A DNA stretch of 64,000 nt, taken from positions 3,499,142-3,563,141 of the forward strand of contig NC_135565.1 in NCBI RefSeq assembly GCF_964340395.1, in the 5' to 3' direction. The stretch comes from Glandiceps talaboti. Lineage: Eukaryota; Hemichordata; Enteropneusta; Spengelidae. Numbering within the stretch: position 1 is the stretch's first letter; the number at the start of each line of letters is the position of its first letter. Below are positions 28,690 to 44,700 of the stretch, piece by piece. The notes under the pieces were generated by a model that ran no database searches, was not told the origin of the DNA, and saw only the letters and a list, made by a program, of their open reading frames with translations. Position numbers and translations under genes: made by a program.

Positions 28690-31600
28690 TCTAAGTATGT
28701 CAGTCATTTCATGATGAACGAAGAAGTCATAGTCAAATACAGCTGTAAGTCCTGCACCGTCAACCAGTTCAATTCTGATAGAAATCTTTTAAACAGTTCA
28801 TGTTCTTTCCTACATTGCAATGTCAGATCCCTTACAAAAAACTTTGATAGCTTTGTTAACTTTCTAAGCATGTTAGATCAAAATTTTCTTTTTATAGCTC
28901 TAACGGAAACATGGTTACATCCCGATTCAAATTGCTGTCTTTATGATTTGCCTTCCTATAATTTCGTTACTTGTAATCGTGAAGCCTCACAAGGTGGTGG
29001 AGTCGCTCTGTATTTTCACAACTCGTTGTCCTTCTCTCGCATTAACACATGTAAAATTAATCACTGCGAATCCATCTTTGGGGAAACTATGATCAACAAC
29101 AAAAAGATTGTTATAGGCGTTATCTACAGAAGACCCAACACACCTTTTAATGAATTCATTGACAGTTTAGAAGCATGCCTTGATCAGGTGTCAGTGAACG
29201 GCGTGATTGTATTCTCCTTGGCGATATGAATATTGACACATCTTTAGATAGCCCACCCGTTACTCATTACAATACTCTCCTGAATACATACAATATGACA
29301 CAATTAATTAACACCCCTACCAGAGTTACTAACACCTCACAAATATTACTGACCACTTTATTGAGTCCGGTACAATTGAAACAGACATTTCAGACCACTA
29401 TCCAATTTTCGGCATTATTAAAAGTCTGCATCACGTTTTTGAAAACAGTACCAAAACACACACCTACGATTTCTGGAATTACAACAAAGAGGCCTTCTTA
29501 GCTGACCTAAGCAATGTATCCTGGCAACCAGTCCACATGTGCGAAGATCCGTCTGAAGCATACAATATTTTTAATGATTTATTTCATACTGTTATCAGAA
29601 GACATCTTCGAATAAAAACATTTACAAGAACACAAAAGTCAATTAAAAGACCCTGGATCACAAAGGGCTTATTTACATCCATACATACATACAAAACATA
29701 AACTTTTCTCGAAAATGAAAAATCACCCAAGGAATAACCAAATTAAAAATATGTATACTAGGTACAGGAATACATTGACGAAGCTCCTTAGGTTGGCTAA
29801 GAAAAACTACTACACCAATAAAATTTCAAATGCCTCTGGCAACACCAACAAAACTTGGCTTATTATTAAAGAGATGTTGAACAAAACACATACCAAATGT
29901 TCTCCCGATAAATTAACTACAAACAACCCTGGAAACACATGCTTAACAGATACAAGAGATATTACTCAGGAATTCAATAATTATTTCACTGGTATTGGGC
30001 CCAATCTTGCTCAAAAGATTACAAGCAACAAAGACTTTAGACAATACCTGGATGGGAACTACCTCAACTCCTTTTTCTTTCACCCCGTGTCTGAAGAAGA
30101 CGTCCTTGGAGAAATATTCAAGCTTGATCCCCGCAAAGCTACCGGTCAGGACACAATTAATCCCCTCTTAGTTATACACGCTGCTCACATTATTGCATGC
30201 CCTCTCACACATATAATTAACTGTTCTCTCAACAATGGTATTTTTCCAAGTCTACTTAAGATTGCCAAGGTAATACCTATTTATAAAAAAGGTTCGCCAT
30301 GCGATGTTGGCAATTATCGCCCCATTTCAATTTTGCCCGTAATCAGTAAAGTGTTTGAATCTATTGTCAATCATCAACTTGTTATATATTTTGAAAAATA
30401 CAACATCCTCATCAAAACTCAGTTTGGTTTCAGGAAAAAGCACAGTACTAAGCTTGCCCTGGTTGACCTGATCACTGGTATTGCTAATAAGCTGGACAAT
30501 GGATATCTGACATGTGGTATATTCATTGATTTGCGGAAAGCCTTTGACACAATAGACCATAGTATTCTTCTACAGTGTCAGAGGCTTGCCTTTACTTTGG
30601 TTTATAAGTTATCTCTCCCAGCGTAAGCAGTGTGTCTGTATAAATAATGTTACCTCGCCATATAGCGAAATACAATGTGGAGTACCACAAGGCTCAATTT
30701 TAGGCCCCCTTCTCTTTCTGATTTACATCAATGATATTGTGAACGCTACTGATGCATTTGAATTTCGATTATTCGCCGACGACACAAACTTGTTTCAATT
30801 TATCAACAATCCCTCAAATATAATTCAGCTTGATCAACTCCATTTCGACTTCAGGAAAGTCTGTGACTGGTGCGACGCCAATAGGCTCACTATCAATGTA
30901 GAAAAAACGACTTTCATGATTATTAAGACTTCGCAAAGATTGGTGAAAACGGAGGGAAGTCTGGGCATCAATCGCTCACAAATTTCACAAGTAACGTCAA
31001 CCAATTATCTTGGCGTGTGTTTAGATCAAAATATGCTTTGGACATCACACATTGAAAAAGTTAGGAAAGCAATTTCTCCAATTAATGGCATAATTTCCAA
31101 AATTCGCTATTACGTACCTAAATCTACTCTTCTTCTGCTGTATAACTCTATGATCTTGCCCCATATCTCATATTGTATAGAGATATGGGGCAATACATAC
31201 AATACATTTCTCAAGCCTATCTTAAACCTTCAAAAGAAAGTTATTCGCTTTATAACTTTTTCAAATATTGGTGCTCCCTCCTCCCCTCTTTTTCAGCAAC
31301 TAGGAATTCTAAGTGTCCACCAGCAATGCAAATTTAATACTTCTTTATTTATTTTTGATTTGAGGGCCGGTCACTTCCCGCAAACAGTTAACGACTATTT
31401 CAACACACCACCAAATACGTATCACACTCGGAATACAACGAGAGATAACTTTTACATTCCAAAAGTAAATCTTACTTTGACGCAACACAATTTTCAGTAT
31501 GCAGCTGCAAAACATTGGAACTCCTTACCTGAAGAATTGAAAAAAATACAATCCAGGACTACTTTTAAATCTCAGTTAAAACAGTATTTGTTACAAAATT

Positions 31601-31926
31601 AATTCAGCTTTTTCTACCTTACATTGCATTTAATGCCAGTTGTTATATTTTTTTTTTGATGAGAACGCGTTTTGTTTTGTTTGTTTTTTGTTTGTTTTTG
31701 TTTTAATTTCAAATTTGTTTTTGTTTTTGCTTTGATTATTTTATTTGTTTAATCAATTGTAGTATGGGCCACAAACTTGACTAGTTTGTTTCAAACTATT
31801 TCTGTGGTCCAGCCATAAACTCTGTATTCATCCATCAGTTTAATTGTAATATTTATTCCACTGTCTTTTGTACTTTCTCTCTTGTTATGTTGATATGATT
31901 TTGAGTTTGTGGCAAATAAAATACTA
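28690..31926 (+). mobile_element. CR1-like LINE, endonuclease plus RT, broken ORF
   Basis: Non-LTR retrotransposon with an apurinic-type endonuclease followed by reverse transcriptase. Endonuclease landmarks are LHCNVRSL (28819), ALTETWLHP, GGGVALYFHN and VIYRRPN. A frameshift follows just before GDMNID near 29222, and another before SDHYPIFG near 29390. The RT begins in the frame from 29715 with YRPISILPVISKVFE, FGFRKKHST and FIDLRKAFDTIDHS. A deletion or shift near 30575 leads to the last frame (30586-31602) with CGVPQGSILGPLLFLIYIND, FADDTNLF and a normal LINE C-terminus. The 3' UTR is T/G-rich and ends near GGCAAATAAAATAC. No ORF1 is seen. With at least three breaks it is not autonomous as assembled. 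Confidence 0.92.
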
Positions 31927-33524
31927 TATCTAAAATACATTATGAGGCAAATATATAAAATCAATATTGTCAGGTGGACAATCTGGAAAATTAAATTTGA
32001 TAAATTAAAGTCAATATTCAAAATACTACAACAAAGACCACTATACGTTGTTATACATGTACATCTGTGAACGGCACAGTGTTTAAAAACATTAAATTTA
32101 CTGGCATCAGGTTTGTAAACTTTCTAGTTCTCCGATCCGGCATCTGTGGAACTTTAAAATGTAACTTGAAAAGCATATATGGACTATCATAAACATTACT
32201 TACACACTTGTAAAAAATACCATGTCTAAAAACATCCTCCGTTGCGCTGAGAGGGGATTGGCAAATCGAAAAACTTGCATAATGTGCATATTGTGTCGGT
32301 TAAAAATTATTCCGTTTAATGAATTTTCCAGAACCCTTTCAATGCTAGCCTGTGGTTTATTTTGGCAAGGTTACCAAATGATTGAGCCCTATTCCAGAAT
32401 ACTCCCCATGGGTGATCAAGGTATGCTGTTCCTGCGCCAAACCACAATTGAATGGGGTTGGCTAAGTATCTCCAAATATAGATTACGATCCAACCTCTCC
32501 TTGCAAATCCCACACTTATAAAGAAATCTCTTATTATGTATGAACACTGAAGTCGATTACCACTGTTATTTTATACTAGTGTATCATACATTTGCACATC
32601 TCCAGAATACGGGAAGTATGCCATATAACTGCACAAATGAAAATCAGCGACAACGTTTTTTTGTGAGCTTGAAGGGAAGAGGGAACTGGGAAACAATTTG
32701 TACAAAATATTTTCTCATCAGCCCCCACCTCTTCCCTAAGTGCTGTTCGTTCCCTCGGTTTGCATTTGCGCGGAAATGTAATTCAGGCCAGATATACTCT
32801 CTGTCTAAAATAGGTGGTACAACATTATCCACATATTAGGGCAAGAAATGGCAAGACAACTAGTTTATTAACTGTTGAAAGCTTCATAAGACAGTTGATT
32901 TCTCGGGATTCAATTACGATATGAGCAGTCAAATTTTTGGTCGCTTCTTTCTTTATGTGAGGAGGATTTAATTTAGAAGTGCTTAAGACGATTTTTATGA
33001 AGATAGCACACTCGAGTAAACATATAACTATCAATTCAACAATATATACCAATGACAACTGTCAATCAAACGTGTCACGTGTACTGATTGCTTTGGTAAA
33101 TGAAAATATAATTTCATTGAGACACTGACCCGCCCCTGTGCTACATCCAAGTGGGACACACAGAAGTATCTTTATACGCATATAAAGTCCAGATACGTCC
33201 TGATAAAGGAAGTCAAAAGTACAAACCATGTTTGGCAGTGTCATTTTATTTTGGTACATGCAAATGTATAATTGTTTTTTCTTCTGAGCTAACATAAAAT
33301 GGAATATTAATGCTAGTACCTTTAGAATTCAAACTGTTCTTACTACATTTATCAAGTAAACAAATATACCTCACGTCTGAATAAAGACTTGAATATGTGC
33401 TGAACAAGAAAAAATGAATCGATTAACTAGATATTCTTACATTAATACTTTGGTGACTTCTGCACAAATGTTGAAGACATTCATTGACATCACTGTACCA
33501 GTCATTCTGTAACGTACACGTACC
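31927..33524. other. No gene recognised
   Basis: AT-rich spacer between the LINE and the satellite-TIR element. The small open frames in 32222-33295 have no coding signature or domain. Confidence 0.5.
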
Positions 33525-37384
<3,860 letters not shown>

Positions 37385-38250
37385 ATACTGTTCTGTGTTT
37401 TGGAATCTTGTCTTCTTACCAGATTCTTAATGTTTTGCAATCTTCCTCCTATCACCATTATCTTCTTCATTTTTACTTTAACATCTTCAGCTGTCAGAAG
37501 TCTTTTCTGTTTATCCAAAATAACATGTTCTCCCTGTGATATCTTTTTCAACGTTTGTTCAGCGGTGCTCTCTCCTAATTAATGTTTTCCTTTCGTCTTC
37601 CAGTTTTTCTTTCAAGTTCACAGCTTTTATATATCATCTTCATATTTATTTTTCTTGCTTCTTTAGCCAAAGAGATCATCTCCTGTCGTTTCACGAACTT
37701 GTTCAGTGTCTCTAAGTCGAACTTTCTGTTCTCTCTTAATATCACTCAATCTTGCTTCTACTTCATTTTCCATCTTTTCCAGCTCAATTCCACGCCTCTC
37801 TTGACTTTTTTCCTTCAACTTTTTAAACCATGCGTGAAGTCGGTTTGATTGTTTGTTGATACCCCCAGTTTCTTTTTGAATTCGGCATCCTGTCTCTCTA
37901 ATTCGTTTTCTTTCTGTCAGTTTTTCTTTTCTTGCATCTAACAGAAGCTTCCTTAATACATTTTTTTCTTCCCGATTTTCCAATTCTTCTTATTTCTTCA
38001 TAATCATTTGCTGTTCTTTGTCCAATTAATTTGTTTGCATGTTCTTTTAAGCGCCCTTTGATGATGCTAAAAGTGGTTCTTTTTTTGCCAAGACACTTTT
38101 CTTTTAGCGCGATCATGTTTTCCTTTTCTATCATAATTATGTCATTGTCATCTCGAGAAATTACTCTTTTGACGAAAGTTCTTGTTGCAGATTCTTTTCG
38201 TTCCTCCTACTCCTTCATCAAGTATTTCTATTTTATTATTTGTGTTGCCT
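37385..38250 (-). pseudogene. Frameshifted coiled-coil protein remnant, intronless
   Basis: The minus strand encodes highly charged helical sequence throughout, but in changing frames. From 38210 it reads IMIEKENMIALKEKCLGKKR and KGRLKEHANKLIGQRTANDY. Near 37980 the sense moves to EEKNVLRKLLLDARKEKLTE, continues with KLKEKSQERRGIELEKMENE, and near 37690 shifts to VKRQEMISLAKEARKINMKM. The last stretch (37560-37385) includes LLTAEDVKVKMKKI. Lys/Glu/Arg spacing suggests a long coiled coil of cytoskeletal or ciliary type, but no family is named. Absence of introns with several frameshifts suggests a decayed retrocopy. Assembly indels in A-rich sequence are the alternative. Confidence 0.55.
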
Positions 38251-38299
38251 TGCTATAAGTGGCCTGAATTTCATTACCTTCTGTTAGCTTCTTAGTTAG

Positions 38300-38440
<141 letters not shown>

Positions 38441-38681
38441 GGGCAGGCAGGTAGGCAGACAGACACTGACACACACAAACACGTTCTCATGCCAATAGCC
38501 TGCCTCATTATTAGATATATTTGCGGCAAAGGAATATGTTTAATATCGCTACTCAATGTAAGAAGTGTAATTGTTTTATTGTTCTATGACAATAGCTTAA
38601 ACATAGCTAAGAGAAAAACGTGTACAAATATAAAATACATATGAAAAACACAGACCAGAGATCACTTTAGTAATGTATGTT

Positions 38682-39600
38682 CGTAAGGGGAGAACCATTT
38701 GATTTCTGGAGGGGTATGGAGGATTTTGAGAAAAAAATTGTTTCCAGGTGAACCAGAAAAAAAAATTTGATCCTGTAATGGCTTGGGGAAAAAAATTGTC
38801 AAAACAGACAGAAGTGAAAAAAAAAATTGTTACAATGCAGCAGAAATGAGCAAATTTGGAAACCTTATTCTCATGTATTTTTTGGAGGCGCGCCGCCATA
38901 GGCAGCGCAAATGTTTTTAATACAAGTATAAATTCCTGGGTTTTTTTCCAGCACTTAACATTAAACCATGCACTATATAGCTCTGCTTTAAACCCAAGTG
39001 CACACAAAGTTTTCCTTTCCTTTTCTGACCCAAGAAAACATATTCCGGGATTTTGTTGCAATATCTCAATGACACAGTCAATATCTGAAGGGGACTATTT
39101 GGCTGCTGTAAATTAAGACAATTTAAAAAACAAGACAGGAGTCAATAAACTAGTGTCACATTACACATGCAAGATATTTTCTTCTGGTTCCTGGTACTAC
39201 TATGATGGCTTAAAGGAAAGCAATTCACAGGGGTCAGGAGTACAGCACTCCCCAGATCAGTCAGTCAGCTCCCCAGGGATATTTTACCAGTCATCTTTTG
39301 TACATACAAATTTAAGTAGCAGAAGTATGGTTGGTAGACAGACGTCTTTCATACTAACTGCTAATTCTTCTACTTGCACAGAACAAGTTATTTAGAAGTA
39401 CAGTTGTGAACCATTGTGACGTGGTATAGGTATGAACAAAGCATTACAAACTTAATGACTAATTGCACTACTACTCCATTTGAAAAAAAAAAATTGATGC
39501 AGGACTGACAGTAGAAAAAAAATTACTGTCACTCTGACTGGGAAAAAAAATTGCTCCCATACCTACCCCCCCGCAGAAATCAAATGGTTCTCCCCTTATG
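38682..39600. mobile_element. 0.9-kb inverted-repeat element, non-autonomous
   Basis: Left end CGTAAGGGGAGAACCATTTG then ATTTCTGGAGGGG; the right end is the inverted CAAATGGTTCTCCCCTTATG, preceded by CCCCCCCGCAGAAAT. Both arms continue with blocks of A7-A9 followed by TTG. The border is close to that of the inner elements at 12025-14100 and 34078-35865 (AAGGGGTAGACCATTCGATA). No long coding frame of credible composition lies inside. No clear target duplication. Confidence 0.72.
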
Positions 39601-39699
39601 ATGAGTTGGGCAATGTCGTTGAAAATTCTTATATTTACTTTCAACTATAAGAATGACGAATATGTGAATCTTTAGTCTACTTCTCTTTGTCATCAATAT

Positions 39700-39936
39700 C
39701 ACGACCGAGAGTTGAGAGTATGCGGCGTGTTATGTAAGCCTGTCGTATGCAAATAGCATGTGTCCGGGTCATGGGTTAAAGTTGAAACACGAGACAGGAC
39801 GCGCCTGACTGGTCACCTGATCTGAGTGGCTTCACACACACAAAAAAACCATGAGAACAATAAGATGACATTGGAACTTGACGTCAACAGATGTACGAAA
39901 AGGAGGGAGAGCTGAGGTTTAATTCAGAGGCCTTCG
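39700..39936 (+). promoter_or_regulatory. Possible promoter and untranslated first exon of the sulfatase gene
   Basis: A GC-richer block holds ATGCAAAT (octamer, near 39748) and TGACGTCA (CRE palindrome, 39879-39886). It ends in CCTTCG|GTAAGTTAG, a near-consensus splice donor at 39937. An acceptor TTTGTTGACAG at 41607 lies nine bases before the sulfatase ATG, so a spliced 5' leader is plausible. All of this is inference from motifs. Confidence 0.33.
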
Positions 39937-41130
39937 GTAAGTTAGTTTCACTGAATTAACATCAACATTTCGTACTGGTAACTGTTGCACTGTGTTTCAC
40001 CGTTTTCAGTTACTTCAACATTCGACATGTCTATGGGTAGGTCTGAAGGTAATGAATTATTTTTGAGTCACTATATGATTGTACAAACATTCCTATTGAA
40101 TTTAAAGAGACTTAATGTGTGTAATTTAATCACTTTAGTTACAGATTTAGTTACATATTACATGTAACGTACAATAAGTATACATTTTTGTGAATGCCCA
40201 TATCAGTAGCATGATATTAGTAGTATCATTAGATATTAGAGTACTTGAATACCTTTCTTTCATCATTAAATATCTCCTCCCAATGTTAGATAAAAGTACA
40301 TGTTAAAGAAGTGTTAATTAGTGTAATTAACATGTAAAACAATGTATTAGTAAGCCTACATATTTTCTGTTCATAAATAGTTATTGACGCTCTATTTTGA
40401 GTGAACTTGTCAATCATCAAACCACTAAAAAGTAAGCTAAACAATAGTAATGTAGATTACATGAAATGTACAATCAATAAGAAGGCAAAAAAAAAAAAGT
40501 TTGTCTCTCGTCCTAGGGAAATTTCAAAAATGATGCAGTGACGCACTTTTTTTTGAGGGGGGGGGGGTGTTGGTTGGGAAGCAAACTGACTCATCAACCA
40601 TTACACCATCACAATACATGATGTTACCACTGAAGCTGACCTGAACAATTAATAACATTTATTAAACTCTGAAAGTAAACTACATGCACTGTACACTGTT
40701 TGTTTTACAGCCTCTCATCTGTATTTTTCAAACTGTTTGGTTTTACCATCAACATGGAAAGTAGATGTTGGCGAAAATGGCCAAAAAATTGCTAGTCCCG
40801 GACCCAGGACCAGTGGATTTGTTCACCCCTGCTAATTAATAAAAAAAATCGCAATTTTCACCATGTTCCACCTCTTAGATTTTTCTAGACTTTGATATGT
40901 TGTTCAGCACAAAATTCTGAATAAGATGCACTAAAAATAATTTCTGTTGCAATTATGTCAAACCTTATTTTGACTGGACTATAAAGTGGGTAAATCTGGC
41001 TTGGTACTGCTGCAATTGCCCGCATATATAATATACATTGTGTCACCAAAAAAAACTTTTTAAAAAGAGAGCATATCCGATTACTGTAACTTAATTCGCA
41101 AGTACCTGCTACATTAGCACAGGAAGGTCA
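39937..41130. other. AT-rich stretch, probably intron or intergenic
   Basis: No coding exon seen. If the upstream untranslated exon is real, this is its intron. It includes poly-A and poly-G runs near 40488 and 40555-40568. Confidence 0.4.
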
Positions 41131-41533
41131 TGTATGTATGTATACATGTATGTATACGTATGTATGTATACATGTATGTATGTATGTATGTATGTATGTA
41201 TGTATGTATGCTTGTATGTATGTATGTATGTATGTATGTATGTATGTATGTATATATGTATGTATGTATGCTTGTATGTATGTATGTATGTATGTATGTA
41301 TGTATGTATGTATGTATGTATGTATGTATTTATGTATGTATGCATGTGTGTATGTATGCTTGTATGTATGTATGTATGTATGTATGTATGTATGTATGTA
41401 TGTATGTATGTATGTATGTATGTATGTATGTATGTATGTATGTATGTATGGATGGATGTATGCATGCATGCATGCATGCATGCATGCATGCATGTATGTA
41501 TGTATGTATGTATGTATGTATGTATGTATGCTT
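41131..41533. repeat. (TATG)n microsatellite
   Basis: About 400 bases of TATG/TGTA tetranucleotide with a GCATGCAT sub-block near 41460-41490. It ends about 85 bases before the sulfatase start codon. Because the unit is not a multiple of three, long stop-free frames appear in every phase; they are not genes. Confidence 0.97.
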
Positions 41534-41616
41534 GTGTAACAAATACATAATTATGGAACAAAAACAAGTTATTTGTTTGTGACATTTTGTTATAAATTTG
41601 TTGACAGATTTCTACA

Positions 41617-41727
41617 ATGAACAAACAAGGAATTGAGCTATATGTGTGTGGGATCTTGATCGTTACATTACTTGGTAATGCCATTGCTAAGCAACCACAT
41701 ATCATCTTGATAGTTGCAGATGATTTG
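41617..41727 (+). CDS. ARSB-like: Sulfatase exon 1: signal peptide and first metal ligands
   Basis: 37 codons, phase 0 at the end (GATGATTTG|GTAAGA). Encodes a hydrophobic signal ([14 protein letters not shown]) and then the [10 protein letters not shown] strand carrying the two Asp metal ligands. The ATG is the first in frame after an acceptor-like TTGACAG. Confidence 0.93.
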
Positions 41728-44700
41728 GTAAGAGAAATCAACAATTTATTTATTTATAAAATTATCAAATTATTGAAAATAATTGCATAGTGATTAACTT
41801 GTACTGTAAAAATACAAAAATTCTGACAAAATAATGAAATTCATTTAAACTGATAACAGTAATAAAAATGATTTAATTCTACTCTACACAACAACACAAC
41901 ACACTGGTTGGGGTTAAAGGTCAACTTTGTAGTTGACAACACACAATTATGCCTTACATAGAAATAAAGAAACAAAAATTGTTGTACAATAGTAATAGTA
42001 ATAACGTTATATAATATACCATGTGACAGCAGCCTCTGTCAAGGATCACCATATCATATCATATCATATATTCATAACCACAGCTTCGTACATGGATTTA
42101 AACTCCAATAATGCCTGTGGCTGTTATTGCTGTACACCAAAATTTGCAATGTACAGCAATTAAACTACCAGATCTAACTGAATGCCTTCCTTAAGTAATT
42201 TCATGATTTATGCAAGAAATTTAGCTCTATATCAGTGATTCGTCAAGTCCCAATGAAAGTTAGTTATCAAAAATGTTGTTGAAATGCCTGCCACGCCCAG
42301 GAAAGCTTGCCATCCTCGACTTCACTCGACTTTCGTGATCCCCTACATACCCAGGATATGGCATATGCGTGTTGAACTTCCTTCTGTCCCACCACGAGTT
42401 TACACATTCCTTTAATTGCTATGGGAAAATTGTCAAGATTTTGTTGAGTGGCGCGCCCTCACTGTACACTAATTACATAGAGGTCAATGTATAGGTCACC
42501 ATTATTGATACATTGTCACGAAATATTCTTCATAGGCTAGGCGAGGCTTGGTCTATTTTCCATATTTTGACCACACACATGATTTGCGTATAAATTATAG
42601 ATTATTACACTTGATAAATATGTGAGAGTGTATTTATATCCTGAGATACAGAGCTAAATAAATGATTATGTACAAGCCTTGCAACAAACAGCAGTAGTTT
42701 GTTATCGAGAGAAATTGGAAAAGAACACGGTAAAAAGGAGACGGTTCGAGGTCAATATAATACTTCCTAAACTTCTAATCGAAAATCGAAAAAGACACGA
42801 TTTCTCTTTATTCATCTGCGCATAAGTGTGTGAAATTTGAAAACGATAAGTCCATATTTGACGAAATTGAAACGATGATAAATATTTCACCTGTTTGTGA
42901 ACTCCACGCTCATTGTAAACCTATTTTAAGGCCAAGAAAAAAAATAGTTTTCTGGTGAGTTTGAATCAAGTTAAATACCCTTCTTTCTTCTCGTGTTTGT
43001 CCAGCCAATGCAGAGTGCATATCCAAGGGAAACACAAAATAAGGTTGGCACGTACGAAACCCCTGAAACAGAGTCTTTCTCAGTGTAGATTTATGTAGAG
43101 CACGAGTATAAAGTTGGCGTCAGATTCAGATTCAGGTAGCGTCATATTGAGCGTCAGATAGCCTCAGATCCAAATACATTCAACGGCAGTGAAGCAGAAT
43201 CCTTCCCTCTAGTCTCAATGGTATTATTTCAGGTTTGAGTCCGATGGGTGTCTTCGGATCTGAGGCCATCTGACGCTCAATATAACATTCATAAGATAAC
43301 GCTACCTAAATCTGAATCTGACGCCAACTTTATACTCGTTCGATTACTCAAATTGGTAATTAATATTCATCGGATTATTACGAAAACCTAATCAGTTCTG
43401 GCCATTACCCTACGGAACATGTCTATGAAATTTCGTTTGAATTGATGCAGCTGTTTTTTCGGAAATGGTGATACACACACACACACGCACGCACGCATGC
43501 ACACACACATGCATGCACACACGCATACACACACGCACAGACACACAGACTTCATCGGTATATTATAACCTTCCTTACAGAAGGTAAAAACTAGAACCAA
43601 ATGTCAAACTTGCTTCAAGTTACATGTACATTGTACTTGTCCATTTTGGTTTGTCAATTTTGTAAAACTTGGCAACATATGATGTTTTAGACTCTATTGT
43701 CACACACAGTGTGTCACTTTACAGTTCTTGAGATGACTCTAAAAGGATTTGCAGGTTCATATACATAAAAACTGTCATGTACGGCTGCCAAAAATCAATG
43801 TGTGGTATATCATGTTGATCAGGCAAACAAACTACAGTGTTGAAAGTAAACTTGTAAGTGTTAGTTTACGTAAAGCCATATAGCTGCCCCAGAACAGTTG
43901 TAAATGAATTACACACAATCTGTCACCTAACGGATATATGCACATCTCTTTTTTCCTTGTACATTTACCAGGGTTGGAATGACGTGAGTTTCCATGGATC
44001 TAACCTGATTCCTACACCAAACATAGATAACCTTGCCTACAGTGGTATTGTATTACATAATTACTATGTACAACCAATCTGTACTCCAACTAGAGGTGCT
44101 CTGATGACTGGCAGACATCCCATACATCTAGGTAGGTGAAAAAACACAAAGTGGTTGGTTTGCATGGGGATCGGATGATACATTGATAGTCCAGGAAACA
44201 CATGAATAGTGCAAAATGTTTTGCCGCTGGCGGTGCACTCACTCTAGGTAGGTTGCAGTCACTTCTGTTTTGCAGATCACACGCGTGATAGTGTGTGCCG
44301 CAACATACAATCCAGCAAATACCTGAATATAATCGGGACCTGGTAGGATAGAGGTTAAAATGTGAATGCTTTAATCCTATGTGCTTAGGCCTAAAACAGT
44401 TGCGTGGTTCCAATTACACACAATTTTAGAATAGGTGGGGGTAGGTAGATTTTTTATTTTATTTTATTATATTTTGTTTTTCAGGTGTGAGTGTCTAGTT
44501 CAGGTTTTCCATTGTTTTCCAAATGGTCTCTATCTTATTTATTTCTTCCTATCAGATGTACAGCCATTACAGATTGGAAGAACAGTTTTATATTGTCTTT
44601 TTTAGTTTACGTCAGTCTCTGCATCCATTATTTCTGGCGACACTTCACAATTTTCACGATTTTATTATTTTTTTCACGAATACGTACAAAAAAAGTTTAG

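Noticed and set aside
28510-28690. N-terminal extension of the LINE endonuclease frame
   Set aside because: This part is the inverted 3' tail of another retroelement that happens to be open in the same frame.
32222-33295. Several overlapping frames of 60-99 residues on both strands
   Set aside because: No consistent strand, splice signals or domain features; expected by chance.
38597-39061. 154-residue minus-strand frame
   Set aside because: Lies across the poly-A blocks and inverted end of a non-autonomous element; Phe/Lys runs come from homopolymers.
41109-41744. Frames of repeated YIHT or MYVC residues
   Set aside because: Translation of the TATG microsatellite; no stops can occur in a pure repeat.
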